Source of the DNA: Fusobacterium sp.
GTDB taxonomy: Bacteria; Fusobacteriota; Fusobacteriia; Fusobacteriales; Fusobacteriaceae
NCBI RefSeq assembly: GCF_032477075.1
Contig: NZ_JAWDXO010000003.1
Location: 62,001-126,000, forward strand
Direction: 5' to 3'
DNA: 64,000 bases
The notes beneath the pieces were generated by a model. The model was given only the letters and a program-made list of their open reading frames with translations, ran no database searches and was not told the DNA's origin. The translations under genes and the position numbers were made by a program. Of this stretch, positions 1 to 8,185 are shown in pieces (within the stretch, counting starts at the first letter, position 1; every line of letters starts with the position of its first letter).

Positions 1-567
1 ATATACTTTTTCATAATTTTCTACCATTTCTAAATCCAATTTTGGAAGTTTTTCAAAAATTTCTTCAAAGCTATTTAAAATATCTTTTGTAATCCTCCCA
101 TCTTCTAAAGAGTTTATTTTTAAATTCCATTCAAAATTTACTGTTAAAGCTGTCTGAGTCAAATTACTGCTTCCAATTATCAAAGTCCAAAGATTCCCTT
201 TTCTGAAAAAATATCCTTTAGCATGAAACTTTTCTTTAGATAATATTTTCAATTCAACATTTTTATATTTTAAAAGTCTTTTTAATGCTTTTGGTTCAGT
301 AAAATTCAAGTAATCTCCAGTAAGAATCTTTCCTCTCACATTTCTATTTTCAAGTTCTTTCAGCTGTTCTAAAATTAAGGATAAACCTCCCTCTGTTATA
401 AATGCTACTGAAATTATAAATTCATCACAATTTTCTAGTTCCTTCCTCAAATTTATTACTATTTTTTCTTCTTTATTACAAAGCAATTTATGCTGAAAAT
501 TTTGACTTGATTCTATATTTAAATTTATTGAACTTGTTTTAAAACTTTCAATTAAACTTTTTTCCAC
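1..567 (-). CDS. PLD-domain protein, N-terminal part (probably DEAD/DEAH helicase with PLDc domain)
   Basis: The first 189 codons of a gene that runs off the left edge. I chose the GTG at 567 because a GGAGG lies 5 nt upstream of it. The ATG one base earlier reaches a stop after five codons. The visible protein has the phospholipase-D-like fold signature: HAKGYFF (an HxK motif) followed by IIGSSNLTQTAL, as in the N-terminal domain of DUF3427-type helicases and type III restriction-like proteins. Those families use the PLD domain for nucleic acid binding or cleavage. The helicase part would lie outside the window, so the helicase assignment is inference; the PLD domain itself is clear. Confidence 0.7.
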   Translation of the reverse strand, partial: MEKSLIESFKTSSINLNIESSQNFQHKLLCNKEEKIVINLRKELENCDEFIISVAFITEGGLSLILEQLKELENRNVRGKILTGDYLNFTEPKALKRLLKYKNVELKILSKEKFHAKGYFFRKGNLWTLIIGSSNLTQTALTVNFEWNLKINSLEDGRITKDILNSFEEIFEKLPKLDLEMVENYEKVY

Positions 568-728
568 ATTTTCCTCCTTGAATATTCCCTATTGCCTAAA
601 TAATATTTTATCATTTTATGATTAAATTTAATAGAAGGTTTAATTTTAAAAAAAGTTATAAATTAAAAAATGAGGAAAACTAAATAAGCAGAAACATAGT
701 CTTTAGCTGTCCTCAAAATTTATTAAAA

Positions 729-1808
729 TTATTTTATTTTTATAATAACAATTTCTGACTGACTTCCTATACGAATAGGAGGACCCCAAGTTCCATAACC
801 AGAAGAAACTATAATATTTGTGTCTTCAATTTTTTCATGCCCATAGTCTATTTTAAAAATCTTTTTAGTAAAAATTCTTCCTGGAAACATTTGTCCTTTA
901 TGAGTATGACCTGATACTTGCAGAAAGACTCCATTTTCTACCGCTTCTTCAATAGTATCTGGAGTATGCTGTATAAGAACTACAGGTTTATCATCCTTTC
1001 CATCTAATATTTCCTTAATTGGTTTTTGTGAAAAATTATCTCTCCCAGCTATATAAATCTCATTATTTATCAGAATTTTTTCATCTCTCAATACAATAGT
1101 TCCTGCATTATTTCTAAGTATTTCTGTAAGCATGGCAGCTTTACTTCCATATATATCGTGATTTCCAAGAGTAAAATAAGTTCCATAAGTACTTTTTATA
1201 TTTTTTAATTCATTCAGCATATTTTTTTCTAAAACAGGCTCTAAATACATATCTATTAAATCTCCAGCTATTAGCACTATATCTGGTTCTAAAGAATTTA
1301 CTTTGTCTATCATCTTTATAAATGAAGCATTTTCATTTATATATCCCAAATGAACATCTGAAACTAAAACTATATTCATGGGAGCTGTAACTTTTCCTTC
1401 ACTGTCTATTTCATATTCTGTTACCATTGTATTATGTTTATAGAAAGTTCCTATTCCCAATATGATAAAAATTATTATAAATGCTGGTTTATATAAATTA
1501 AAATTTAATTTATACTTGAATATCATCTCTATTACTAAAACTAAAAAATATACCATAGCTCCATAGATAATAAAAGCTAAATAATAATAAACTATATATG
1601 AAAGGATTTTATTACTTATATATGAAAAATTATTTACAAAATATGAATTAAAAAACTGATATCCATATAAAAGTATAGTCATCATTAAAAATAACACTAT
1701 TATAAAGATTTTTTTATCAGAAGGAAATACATATTTAACCGTCTTTTGCATAACAAAAAGGCAAAATGCAAAAAGTGTTGCTGATAAACCAAGAAAAAAA
1801 TAACTCAT
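729..1808 (-). CDS. membrane-anchored metallophosphoesterase (YkuE/YaeI-like)
   Basis: 359 aa. About four hydrophobic segments occupy residues 1-120, followed by a calcineurin-like phosphoesterase domain. Metal-ligand motifs are in the usual order: DVHLG at 151, GDLID at 182, GNHD at 215, QHTPD at 280 and GHTHKGQ at 300. This family hydrolyses phosphodiesters or phosphomonoesters such as UDP-diacylglucosamine or lipid headgroups at the membrane; the substrate cannot be read from sequence. AGGAG precedes the ATG. It is a single-gene unit behind a promoter with a 19-bp spacer (see 1863-1893), so it may be induced by a MerR-type regulator. No such regulator is in the window. Confidence 0.85.
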   Translation of the reverse strand: MSYFFLGLSATLFAFCLFVMQKTVKYVFPSDKKIFIIVLFLMMTILLYGYQFFNSYFVNNFSYISNKILSYIVYYYLAFIIYGAMVYFLVLVIEMIFKYKLNFNLYKPAFIIIFIILGIGTFYKHNTMVTEYEIDSEGKVTAPMNIVLVSDVHLGYINENASFIKMIDKVNSLEPDIVLIAGDLIDMYLEPVLEKNMLNELKNIKSTYGTYFTLGNHDIYGSKAAMLTEILRNNAGTIVLRDEKILINNEIYIAGRDNFSQKPIKEILDGKDDKPVVLIQHTPDTIEEAVENGVFLQVSGHTHKGQMFPGRIFTKKIFKIDYGHEKIEDTNIIVSSGYGTWGPPIRIGSQSEIVIIKIK

Positions 1809-1862
1809 TCATTCAACTCCTATTCAACTAAACTTTATAAAATAAATATTTTTATTTAATGA

Positions 1863-1893
1863 AGTGTACCATATGAAGTTAGCTCCATGTCAA
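1863..1893 (-). promoter_or_regulatory. MerR-type promoter (19-bp spacer) for the metallophosphoesterase
   Basis: On the minus strand TTGACA (1888-1893) and TACACT (1863-1868) are separated by 19 bp. The spacer region contains the imperfect dyad ATGGAGCTAACTTCAT. An overlong spacer carrying a dyad is the hallmark of promoters activated by MerR-family proteins, and GGAG-TAACT-C is close to sites of the AdhR/NmlR-like branch. The gene start lies about 55 bp downstream. Confidence 0.6.
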
Positions 1894-2116
1894 GAATATT
1901 TTTCATATTTTAAAAACAAACTAATTTTTATTAAATTGAATAGTTTATCAGGTATTTTTCTTTTAAAATGTTTTGTAATTTATTCAAATATTTAATTATA
2001 TTCTAAACCAAATAATTTAAAAGAAAAAAGATTGTTTCACAATTTTAAATCTAATATAATTTCTTTTTACTTATTGTAACAATTTATTTTCTTTAAATAT
2101 ATTTTTAAAAAAATAC

Positions 2117-2145
2117 TTGCATTTTATTTTTATATGTTGTATTAT
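2117..2145 (+). promoter_or_regulatory. sigma-70 promoter for small ORF
   Basis: TTGCAT (2117-2122), a 17-bp spacer, then TATTAT (2140-2145). It lies about 45 bp upstream of the 34-codon ORF at 2193. The otherwise very AT-rich gap between 1809 and 2549 holds this promoter, two small ORFs and a terminator. Confidence 0.5.
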
Positions 2146-2192
2146 TAATCAATTAATTTTTTCAAAAATAATTAAAAAGGAGAAAATACAAT

Positions 2193-2297
2193 ATGTTTAT
2201 TTCTAATATGACAAACCTCATACTCAGTTTATTGGTTATAACTCTTATAAGCAATATATTTTTGAGTGTGAAAAATCATATTAGGAACTCCCTCTAA
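2193..2297 (+). CDS. small hydrophobic protein, 34 aa (hypothetical)
   Basis: A short ORF with a good ribosome binding site (AAAAAGGAG, 9 nt before the ATG). It encodes one predicted membrane helix (residues 8-25, mostly I/L/V) followed by a short basic tail (SVKNHIRNSL). It is bracketed by its own promoter (2117-2145) and a strong terminator (2333-2362), so it looks like an independent transcript. Size and layout resemble type I toxin peptides or small membrane regulators, but I see no convincing antisense RNA. It could also be a leader peptide for the downstream transporter operon. I do not recognise the sequence. Confidence 0.45.
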   Translation: MFISNMTNLILSLLVITLISNIFLSVKNHIRNSL

Positions 2298-2332
2298 TTT
2301 TATTATATAAAATTTTAAAGTTTGAAACTTGG

Positions 2333-2362
2333 AGACAGCCTGATTTGAGGCTGTCTTTTTTA
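2333..2362 (+). terminator. rho-independent terminator after small ORF
   Basis: AGACAGCC (2333-2340), an 8-nt loop, GGCTGTCT (2349-2356), then a T-run. It ends the small-ORF transcript or attenuates read-through into the 2550 operon. Confidence 0.8.
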
Positions 2363-2392
2363 TTTATAAAGTTTTTCAGGGGGGGAATTAAA

Positions 2393-2494
2393 ATGAGAGC
2401 AACAATAATATTTAAAAAAATTTTTAAAGAAAAAAATATAAATGAAATAATAATAAAATATATAAACTTCAAATCAATTTTACTCTATTTCTAA
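2393..2494 (+). CDS. small basic protein, 33 aa (hypothetical)
   Basis: An ATG at 2393 follows an unusually G-rich site (AGGGGGGGAA, 5 nt before the ATG). The product is lysine/isoleucine rich (begins MRATIIFKKIFKEK) and ends at TAA 2492-2494, 55 bp before the transporter gene. It lies beyond the terminator at 2333, so it would be the first ORF of the transporter transcript or a read-through product. The ribosome binding site is the only real support; no homologue is recognised. Confidence 0.35.
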   Translation: MRATIIFKKIFKEKNINEIIIKYINFKSILLYF

Positions 2495-2549
2495 ATATTA
2501 ACTATAAAGGACATTAATATTTAAAAATATAAAACAAAGGAGAAGAATT

Positions 2550-3734
2550 ATGATAAAAGAAAATAATAACTATACTAAAATCGGATTTGGAGCAATATTT
2601 GCAGTAGCTAGTGTCTTATTCAGTTCTCATGCAGGTGGAGGTTTTGCCAGTGGTAATCAGGCTACTCAGTATTTTGTAGGTAATGGTGTCTGGGGAATCA
2701 TTTCAGCTATAATAGCAATGGCTCTTTTAGCTCTTACTATAAGAGAATGTATCATTATGAAAAACTCAAGAAATTTAAAAAATTATAAAGAACTTTTTGA
2801 AACTCTTTATCATCCTTTTGATAAGTTGGAATGGTTATTTGAAATATATTTTAATATTATGGTGATATGTGCAGTTGGAGCAGTTATTGCTGGGGCAGCT
2901 TCTTTAATTTCAGCCAATGGAATTATGGGATATAAAATGGCTGTAATGGGAGTTGGAGCTATTCTACTTGTTATGACTATATTTGGCTCTAATTTAGTAT
3001 CTAAAGTTTCTACAGTGATGTCAATATGTATTTTAATATCTACTTTTATAATATTTTTCATGGGAATAAAAGCTAAAGCACCAGAAATATCTATAATTTT
3101 TTCTCAGGGATTTTTTACTGACAATACTATAATAAGAAAATCTATCCTTAATGCTTTTACATATGCTGGTTTTCAATCTGTTGTTATTCCTACAATGATA
3201 GCTTGTGGAAAACAGTTAGGAGATAAGGAGAATGTTTCAAAATCTATGATAATAGCTTTTGTGATGAATTCTATTGCTCTGGGAATGTCCGTAGTTATGC
3301 TGTTGGGATGGTATGGTGATTTTACTCAGGCTGGAGCTACTACATTGCCTTCTCTATACATATGTCAACAGTTAGATGCTAATATTTTATACTGGTTCTA
3401 TAATATTGCTTTGTTACTATGTTTCATATCAACTGGAGTAACTACTATATATGGTTTTGTTTCAAGATTCTCTTCTATAAAAGTTATGGAAAAAATTGAG
3501 AAACCTATTATAAGAAGGATCATAACTTCAAGTTTCTGTATGATTATATCTATGAGTGTATCAATGATAGGTCTTAGCAAGATCATAAAATATGGCTATG
3601 GTTATTGTGGATATTTAGGTATTGCAATTATTATAATTCCATTTTTAACAGTTGGTGCCTATAAAAACAGAAAATATGCAGCTGAAAATAATATTGTAAT
3701 ATCTGTAAAAAGAAAACAGGCTTTTGCTGAATAG
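2550..3734 (+). CDS. YkvI-family membrane transporter
   Basis: 394 aa with about ten hydrophobic segments. It has the N-terminal SSHAGGGFASGNQATQYF stretch typical of the YkvI/branched-chain-permease-like group of the APC superfamily, which are presumed amino acid or small-solute permeases. AAAGGAG precedes the ATG. It is the first gene of a three-gene operon with an iron-dependent alcohol dehydrogenase (37 bp gap) and a nitrilase (89 bp gap). The context suggests uptake of a nitrile, amide precursor or amino acid-like substrate for those enzymes. The substrate is inference. Confidence 0.75.
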   Translation: MIKENNNYTKIGFGAIFAVASVLFSSHAGGGFASGNQATQYFVGNGVWGIISAIIAMALLALTIRECIIMKNSRNLKNYKELFETLYHPFDKLEWLFEIYFNIMVICAVGAVIAGAASLISANGIMGYKMAVMGVGAILLVMTIFGSNLVSKVSTVMSICILISTFIIFFMGIKAKAPEISIIFSQGFFTDNTIIRKSILNAFTYAGFQSVVIPTMIACGKQLGDKENVSKSMIIAFVMNSIALGMSVVMLLGWYGDFTQAGATTLPSLYICQQLDANILYWFYNIALLLCFISTGVTTIYGFVSRFSSIKVMEKIEKPIIRRIITSSFCMIISMSVSMIGLSKIIKYGYGYCGYLGIAIIIIPFLTVGAYKNRKYAAENNIVISVKRKQAFAE

Positions 3735-3771
3735 TAAACACATATAAATTTGAAAAAAAGGAGAATTATAA

Positions 3772-4842
3772 ATGAATACAAGAAATATATTTTTACCAAA
3801 TTACAGTATTGGAGAAAATCCCTATAATGAAGTTCCTTCTATTTGTGAAGCATATGGAAAAAAAGTAGTTTTTATAGGTGGAAAAACAGCTTTAGCTAAA
3901 GCTAGTGATATAGTTAAAGAGGCAGTAAAAAACAGTAAGTTAGAAGTTATTGATACTCTCTGGTTTGGGGGAGAAGCATGTTATGAAAATGTTGAAAAAT
4001 TAAAGCAAGAAAAATCAGTTATAGAAGCTGATATGGTATTTGTTTTTGGTGGAGGTAAAGCAATAGATACTTGTAAGTGTCTTACTGGAGAGCTAAAAAA
4101 ACCTCTCTTCACTTTTCCAACTATATCTTCAACTTGTGCATCTGTTACTTCTGTTTGTGCTATGTACAATGAAAATGGTTCTTTCAAAAATCTTTACTGG
4201 AGATTTGCTCCAGCAGAGCATACTTTTATAAGTACAAAAATAATTGCAGAAGCACCAGAAAAGTATCTATGGGCAGGAATCGGAGATACTATGGCAAAGG
4301 GATATGAGCCAGAGTTTTCTTCAAGAGGCAAATCTTTAAATCACTCAAATGCTCTTGGAGTTACTCTATCAAAATTATGTCAGGAACCTCTTGTTAAGTA
4401 TGGAAAAAAAGCTCTTGATGACTGTAAAGCAGATAGAGTATCCACTGAACTAGAAGAAACAGTTCTTGCTATAATCGTCACAACTGGAATTGTTTCAAAC
4501 TATGTAATAAATGACTATAATAGTTCTCTGGCTCATGCATTATGTTATGGATTCTCTACTATTCATCATGTTGAAGTCAGTCATTTACATGGAGAAATTG
4601 TTTCTTATGGAGTTCTTGTATTGCTTATAGTAGATGGAAGAACTGATGAAATCAATAGAATAATACCATTTTATAAGAGCATTGGACTTCCTGTATCATA
4701 TAAAAATCTTGGTACAGATGAAAAAGAAATGGAAATTGTTATTCAAAAAGCTGTAGATGTTCCTGACTTAAATGTCTCTGCTTTCCCTGTTACAAAAGAA
4801 ATGATTTGGGAAGCTGTCAGAGAACTGGAAAATTTTAAATAA
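3772..4842 (+). CDS. iron-containing alcohol dehydrogenase (glycerol-dehydrogenase-like)
   Basis: 356 aa, the usual length for GldA-type enzymes. The nucleotide-binding loop GGGKAID is at 93-99. Metal ligands are in the expected places: Asp in GIGDTMAK (about 172), His255 in AHALCYG and His271/273 in VSHLHGE. These enzymes oxidise polyols or secondary alcohols with NAD(P)+ and bind Zn or Fe. GGAG lies 9 nt before the ATG. It sits between a transporter and a nitrilase. The active-site region IHHVEVSHLHGE differs from typical glycerol dehydrogenases, so the alcohol substrate is unknown. Confidence 0.85.
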   Translation: MNTRNIFLPNYSIGENPYNEVPSICEAYGKKVVFIGGKTALAKASDIVKEAVKNSKLEVIDTLWFGGEACYENVEKLKQEKSVIEADMVFVFGGGKAIDTCKCLTGELKKPLFTFPTISSTCASVTSVCAMYNENGSFKNLYWRFAPAEHTFISTKIIAEAPEKYLWAGIGDTMAKGYEPEFSSRGKSLNHSNALGVTLSKLCQEPLVKYGKKALDDCKADRVSTELEETVLAIIVTTGIVSNYVINDYNSSLAHALCYGFSTIHHVEVSHLHGEIVSYGVLVLLIVDGRTDEINRIIPFYKSIGLPVSYKNLGTDEKEMEIVIQKAVDVPDLNVSAFPVTKEMIWEAVRELENFK

Positions 4843-4931
4843 TAATAGAAATAACTGCCATTCCTTCAGTATTTCTGATATAATAAATAATATAGAAAGC
4901 TTGATAATATTCTGATTTACAAGGGGGAAAA

Positions 4932-5852
4932 ATGAAAGATTTAAATAGCAAATGTAAAGTTGCTGTAGTACAAGCTGCTCCAGTGATGTTTGATAAAGAC
5001 CTCTGTACTAAAAAAGCTGTTAGTTTAATTCAAGAAGCTTCAAAAAAGAATAGTGAATTAATTGTGTTTCCCGAACTGTTCATTCCTGGATATCCTTATG
5101 GTATGACATTTGGTTTTACCGTAGGAAGCCGTAATGCTGATGGACGTAAGGACTGGAAGATGTATTATGATAATTCTATTCTGGTTCCTGGTATAGAAAC
5201 AGAATGTATTGGTAAGGCAGCTAAAGAAGCTAAAGCCTATGTGAGTATTGGAGTTTCTGAACGTGATCCTGTTACAGCTACTCTTTACAATACAAATCTC
5301 TTTTTCTCTCCTGATGGAGAATTAATTACTGTTCATAGAAAATTAAAACCTACTGGTGCAGAGCGTGTTGTATGGGGAGATGCAGATAAAGATTATTTTC
5401 CAGTAGCTGATACTCCTTGGGGAGTAATGGGAAGTTTAATTTGCTGGGAAAGTTATATGCCTTTAGCTAGAGTTGCTCTATATCAAAAAGGAATTACTCT
5501 ATATATTTCACCAAATACCAATGATAATGAAGAGTGGCAGGCAACTATCCGTCATATAGCGATTGAAGGTCACTGCTATTTCATTAACTGTGATATGTAT
5601 TTTACAAAAGATATGTATCCTGATAATTTACATTGTCCAGAAGAAATTGCAAAACTTCCTGATATTGTATGCCGTGGCGGAAGTTGCATTGTTGATCCCT
5701 ATGGACATTATGAAACAGAACCTGTATGGGATAAAGAAGCTATTATCTATGCTGAACTGGATATGGAAAAAATCCCTATGAGTCGTATGGAATTTGATGT
5801 TTGTGGGCATTATTCAAGACCTGATGTTCTTGAATTAAAAGTTAAAGAATAA
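4932..5852 (+). CDS. nitrilase (carbon-nitrogen hydrolase)
   Basis: 306 aa. The catalytic triad is visible: Glu48 in FPELFIPGYPYG, Lys137 in HRKLKPTGAERVVWG and Cys171 in LICWESYMPL. GYPYG and the CWE motif place it among true nitrilases (nitrile to carboxylate plus ammonia) rather than amidases or carbamoylases. AAGGGGG precedes the ATG. It is the last gene of the transporter/dehydrogenase/nitrilase operon and is followed by a strong terminator. Linkage to an alcohol dehydrogenase would suit degradation of a hydroxynitrile or of a nitrile whose acid is further oxidised; this is inference. Confidence 0.88.
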   Translation: MKDLNSKCKVAVVQAAPVMFDKDLCTKKAVSLIQEASKKNSELIVFPELFIPGYPYGMTFGFTVGSRNADGRKDWKMYYDNSILVPGIETECIGKAAKEAKAYVSIGVSERDPVTATLYNTNLFFSPDGELITVHRKLKPTGAERVVWGDADKDYFPVADTPWGVMGSLICWESYMPLARVALYQKGITLYISPNTNDNEEWQATIRHIAIEGHCYFINCDMYFTKDMYPDNLHCPEEIAKLPDIVCRGGSCIVDPYGHYETEPVWDKEAIIYAELDMEKIPMSRMEFDVCGHYSRPDVLELKVKE

Positions 5853-5866
5853 TTTTATAATTATAA

Positions 5867-5903
5867 AAAGGGGCTGCAAAAGTTTTGCAACAGCCCCTTT
5901 ATT
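5867..5903. terminator. bidirectional terminator
   Basis: GGGGCTG (5870-5876) pairs with CAGCCCC (5891-5897), and an inner GCAAAA/TTTTGC pair completes the hairpin. A-run on the left and T-run on the right let it serve both the nitrilase operon (+) and the convergent GNAT gene (-). Confidence 0.85.
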
Positions 5904-5933
5904 TATAGATATATTTTCAACTATTTATGTTTC

Positions 5934-6431
5934 TTATTTTTCAAGATTTAAAAACATATTATTCCACTTTGCTCCTCCATGAGAAGAAGCAGATACTCCT
6001 TGATTTTCAAAACCAAATTTTTCATAATATCCAATCAAATAATCCTTACATGTCAATATAATACCCTTTTTATTTCTTTTTCTACTTAAGGATATCATAT
6101 ATTTCAGCAATTCTCCAGCTACTCCTTTTTTTCTATACTCTGGCAGTACATCTAATCCAAATACTGTCTGATAACCTCCTGCTGCTTTATGCAATAAGGT
6201 ATTGTGATACAATTCATCTGGAAGCTCTGGTTTATCTGTTGTACACCCATTTACAAAACCAATAACTTTTCCATTTTCAACTGCCACTATAAAATTCTCT
6301 CCAAAAGCTTCAAATCTCTTATAAATATCTTCTTCTTTTGCTGCTTCAGCAGCTGGGAAACACTCCTGTTCTATTTTTACTATTTTTTCTACATCATTTT
6401 TTTCAGCCATTCTTATCTCTAACATTTTCAT
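5934..6431 (-). CDS. GNAT-family N-acetyltransferase
   Basis: 165 aa. The GNAT core includes VFGLDVLPEYRKKGVAGELL (acetyl-CoA pyrophosphate loop, about residues 92-111) and YYEKFGFE near the C-terminus. It resembles the arylalkylamine-type subgroup; the substrate is unknown. The annotated ATG at 6431 lacks a nearby ribosome binding site. The only GGAGGG lies about 35 nt upstream, in front of an overlapping upstream ORF (6403-6462). Translation may therefore be coupled to that ORF, or may start at one of the internal Met codons (residues 3 or 8). Confidence 0.8.
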   Translation of the reverse strand: MKMLEIRMAEKNDVEKIVKIEQECFPAAEAAKEEDIYKRFEAFGENFIVAVENGKVIGFVNGCTTDKPELPDELYHNTLLHKAAGGYQTVFGLDVLPEYRKKGVAGELLKYMISLSRKRNKKGIILTCKDYLIGYYEKFGFENQGVSASSHGGAKWNNMFLNLEK

Positions 6432-6462
6432 TATGTATGACGGACAATAGATTATTCATCAT
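6403..6462 (-). CDS. possible 19-aa upstream ORF overlapping the GNAT gene
   Basis: ATGATG at 6462-6457 is placed directly behind GGAGGGAG (6465-6472), the only strong ribosome binding site in this leader. It reads MMNNLLSVIHNENVRDKNG in another frame than the GNAT gene and stops at TGA 6403-6405, inside the GNAT coding region. This arrangement is typical of translational coupling or leader-peptide control. A sequencing indel that would fuse it to the GNAT frame is the alternative. Confidence 0.35.
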   Translation of the reverse strand: MMNNLLSVIHNENVRDKNG

Positions 6463-6507
6463 ACTCCCTCCTTTTTCATAAATTTTATTATATATTTTTA
6501 TCTTCTC

Positions 6508-7836
6508 TTAAATTTCTTTTTCTTTTAAAATAAATCTATAATATATATATGTACAAATTGGGATCAGATATATATAAGCTGCAAAAGGTATGAATTTAAT
6601 ACTTCCTATTCCCAGCATTGTACATGGAAGATAACATGCTATATTCCAAGGAATGATTGCAGGGAGAACTATTGCTGAATTTTCTATATCTTTTGCCAGA
6701 TGTATTCTTTCTATTTTCTTTTCATCATAAACTTTTTCTACAATGTTTTCAGTCATTATAACTGCAATAGTCTGATTTGCTCCTACCATTCCAGTGATAA
6801 AGCTTACAATTACAGTATTTCTGAATAAATCTGCTCTTGTTTTTACATTTGTTATCTTATTTTTTATATAATGAAGTATATTTAACTGTTCAAAAATTCC
6901 AACAAGAGAACAGGAAATAACTATAAGAATGGAGGCATTGAGCATTGATAGAACTCCTCCACCTTTTATAATCTTCTCTAGAGAAGTTCCATTAAATTTA
7001 TAAAATCCTAAAGTTAAATATTTTATTACATCTATAAGCTCTTCTTTTTGAATTATTACAGCTATAACTGAAGCTAAAATTATACTTATTCCCATAGAAA
7101 TTCTTACATTTATTCTTAAAAGAGAGAAAATTACAATTGATGCTACTGGTATGAAGATAAACCTTATATCTAAATTATATGTATTTAAAATAAGTCCTGA
7201 AATACTATTTTCATTTGTACTTAGTACATAATTTCTAGACAGAAATATATAAAACAAACTTGTCAGAAGATATGGTATCATCATCGATTTTACCATATTT
7301 TTTAAGTTTGAATATATATCTATTCCTGCAAGACTGGCAACTAAATTAGCACTAGATGAGAGAGGTGACCATCTGTCTCCGAAATAAATTCCAGAAATTA
7401 TTGCAGCTCCTACAATATTAACATTTATATTTCCACTTCGAGCTATTGCCATAAGAGCTATTCCTATTGTGCTTGCTGTTCCAAATGAACTCCCCAGGAA
7501 AAAAGCTATTATGCTTGTTATGAGAAAAGAAAAGAATATAAAAAGACCTGGATTTATAAATTTTATTCCAAAATATACAATACCAGGAATTGTTCCAGAA
7601 GAGAGCCAACTAGCTGTTAAAGCTCCCACAAATATAAATATCATTAAAACCACTTTAGATTTTTTACTATACTCAAAAGAGATGTCAATAACAGAATTCA
7701 GTGTATTACCTTTTTTTAGTGCCAGTAAGGCAAATCCCATATACACTATAAAAACTATTATTCCAAGAGTAAATTTATTTACTGCAACATATGAGAATAA
7801 AAAAAAGAACATAAATAAAAATAGAATTTTTTTCAT
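6508..7836 (-). CDS. NhaC-family Na+/H+ antiporter
   Basis: 442 aa from the ATG at 7836, chosen because GGGGGGAAAG lies just upstream; a longer in-frame ATG at 7866 has no such site. About eleven hydrophobic segments. The signature GDRWSPLSSSANLVASLAG is the NhaC hallmark (GDxxSPxSxxANL). NhaC proteins exchange Na+ or Li+ for protons, and some exchange malate/lactate or amino acid pairs. It stands alone, with no clear terminator before the GNAT gene. Confidence 0.85.
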   Translation of the reverse strand: MKKILFLFMFFFLFSYVAVNKFTLGIIVFIVYMGFALLALKKGNTLNSVIDISFEYSKKSKVVLMIFIFVGALTASWLSSGTIPGIVYFGIKFINPGLFIFFSFLITSIIAFFLGSSFGTASTIGIALMAIARSGNINVNIVGAAIISGIYFGDRWSPLSSSANLVASLAGIDIYSNLKNMVKSMMIPYLLTSLFYIFLSRNYVLSTNENSISGLILNTYNLDIRFIFIPVASIVIFSLLRINVRISMGISIILASVIAVIIQKEELIDVIKYLTLGFYKFNGTSLEKIIKGGGVLSMLNASILIVISCSLVGIFEQLNILHYIKNKITNVKTRADLFRNTVIVSFITGMVGANQTIAVIMTENIVEKVYDEKKIERIHLAKDIENSAIVLPAIIPWNIACYLPCTMLGIGSIKFIPFAAYIYLIPICTYIYYRFILKEKEI

Positions 7837-8076
7837 ACTTCTTTCCCCCCTTGAGTAAAAGCACATATATTTATGAAATAATTATAATTCATTCTATCAC
7901 TAAATTCAATTATATTTTAGTCATAAAAAAAATAAATTTCTGCCATTGTTGCAATAATCATGAGTAATAAAGCAATAATAGAAAAGAATATAAAAAAAGA
8001 GGGTATGAATAACCAAAAATTTAATTAAATTTCCAATAATTAAGCAATTGATAATTTTAACTGCTGTAATTACTTA

Positions 8077-8101
8077 AATACAACAGTAAAACTGTTGTAT
8101 T
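8077..8101 (-). terminator. hairpin downstream of the PTS/sulfatase operon
   Basis: AATACAACAG (8077-8086), 5-nt loop, CTGTTGTATT (8092-8101): a perfect 10-bp stem 85 bp beyond the sulfatase stop. The T-rich tail on the minus strand is weak, so termination may be partial. Confidence 0.45.
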
Positions 8102-8105
8102 ACTC

Positions 8106-8138
8106 TTCTACTAGAAAAGTTCTGAAATTATATTTCTG
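8106..8138 (-). repeat. degenerate copy of dispersed KYNF repeat
   Basis: Read on the minus strand this stretch encodes KQKYNFRTFLVE, matching QEKYNFRIFPVE of the fuller copy at 63617-63823. The DNA core TTCTACTnnAAAA..TCTnAAnTTATA is shared with copies at 45250 and 63772. There is no intact reading frame. Confidence 0.5.
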
Positions 8139-8185
8139 TTTATATATTTTCCATATCCTCTATATTTTATTAAAGTTTATATTTT

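Larger units (their letters stand above)
7837..8185. other. 349-bp gap without a gene
   Basis: Very AT-rich. It contains the start region of the NhaC gene, a hairpin at 8077-8101 and a degenerate copy of a dispersed repeat at 8106-8138. No ORF with a plausible ribosome binding site was found. Confidence 0.6.

Noticed and set aside
2193..2356. Type I toxin-antitoxin pair at the 34-aa hydrophobic ORF.
   Set aside because: I could not find a convincing antisense promoter or terminator on the minus strand; kept only as a small ORF.
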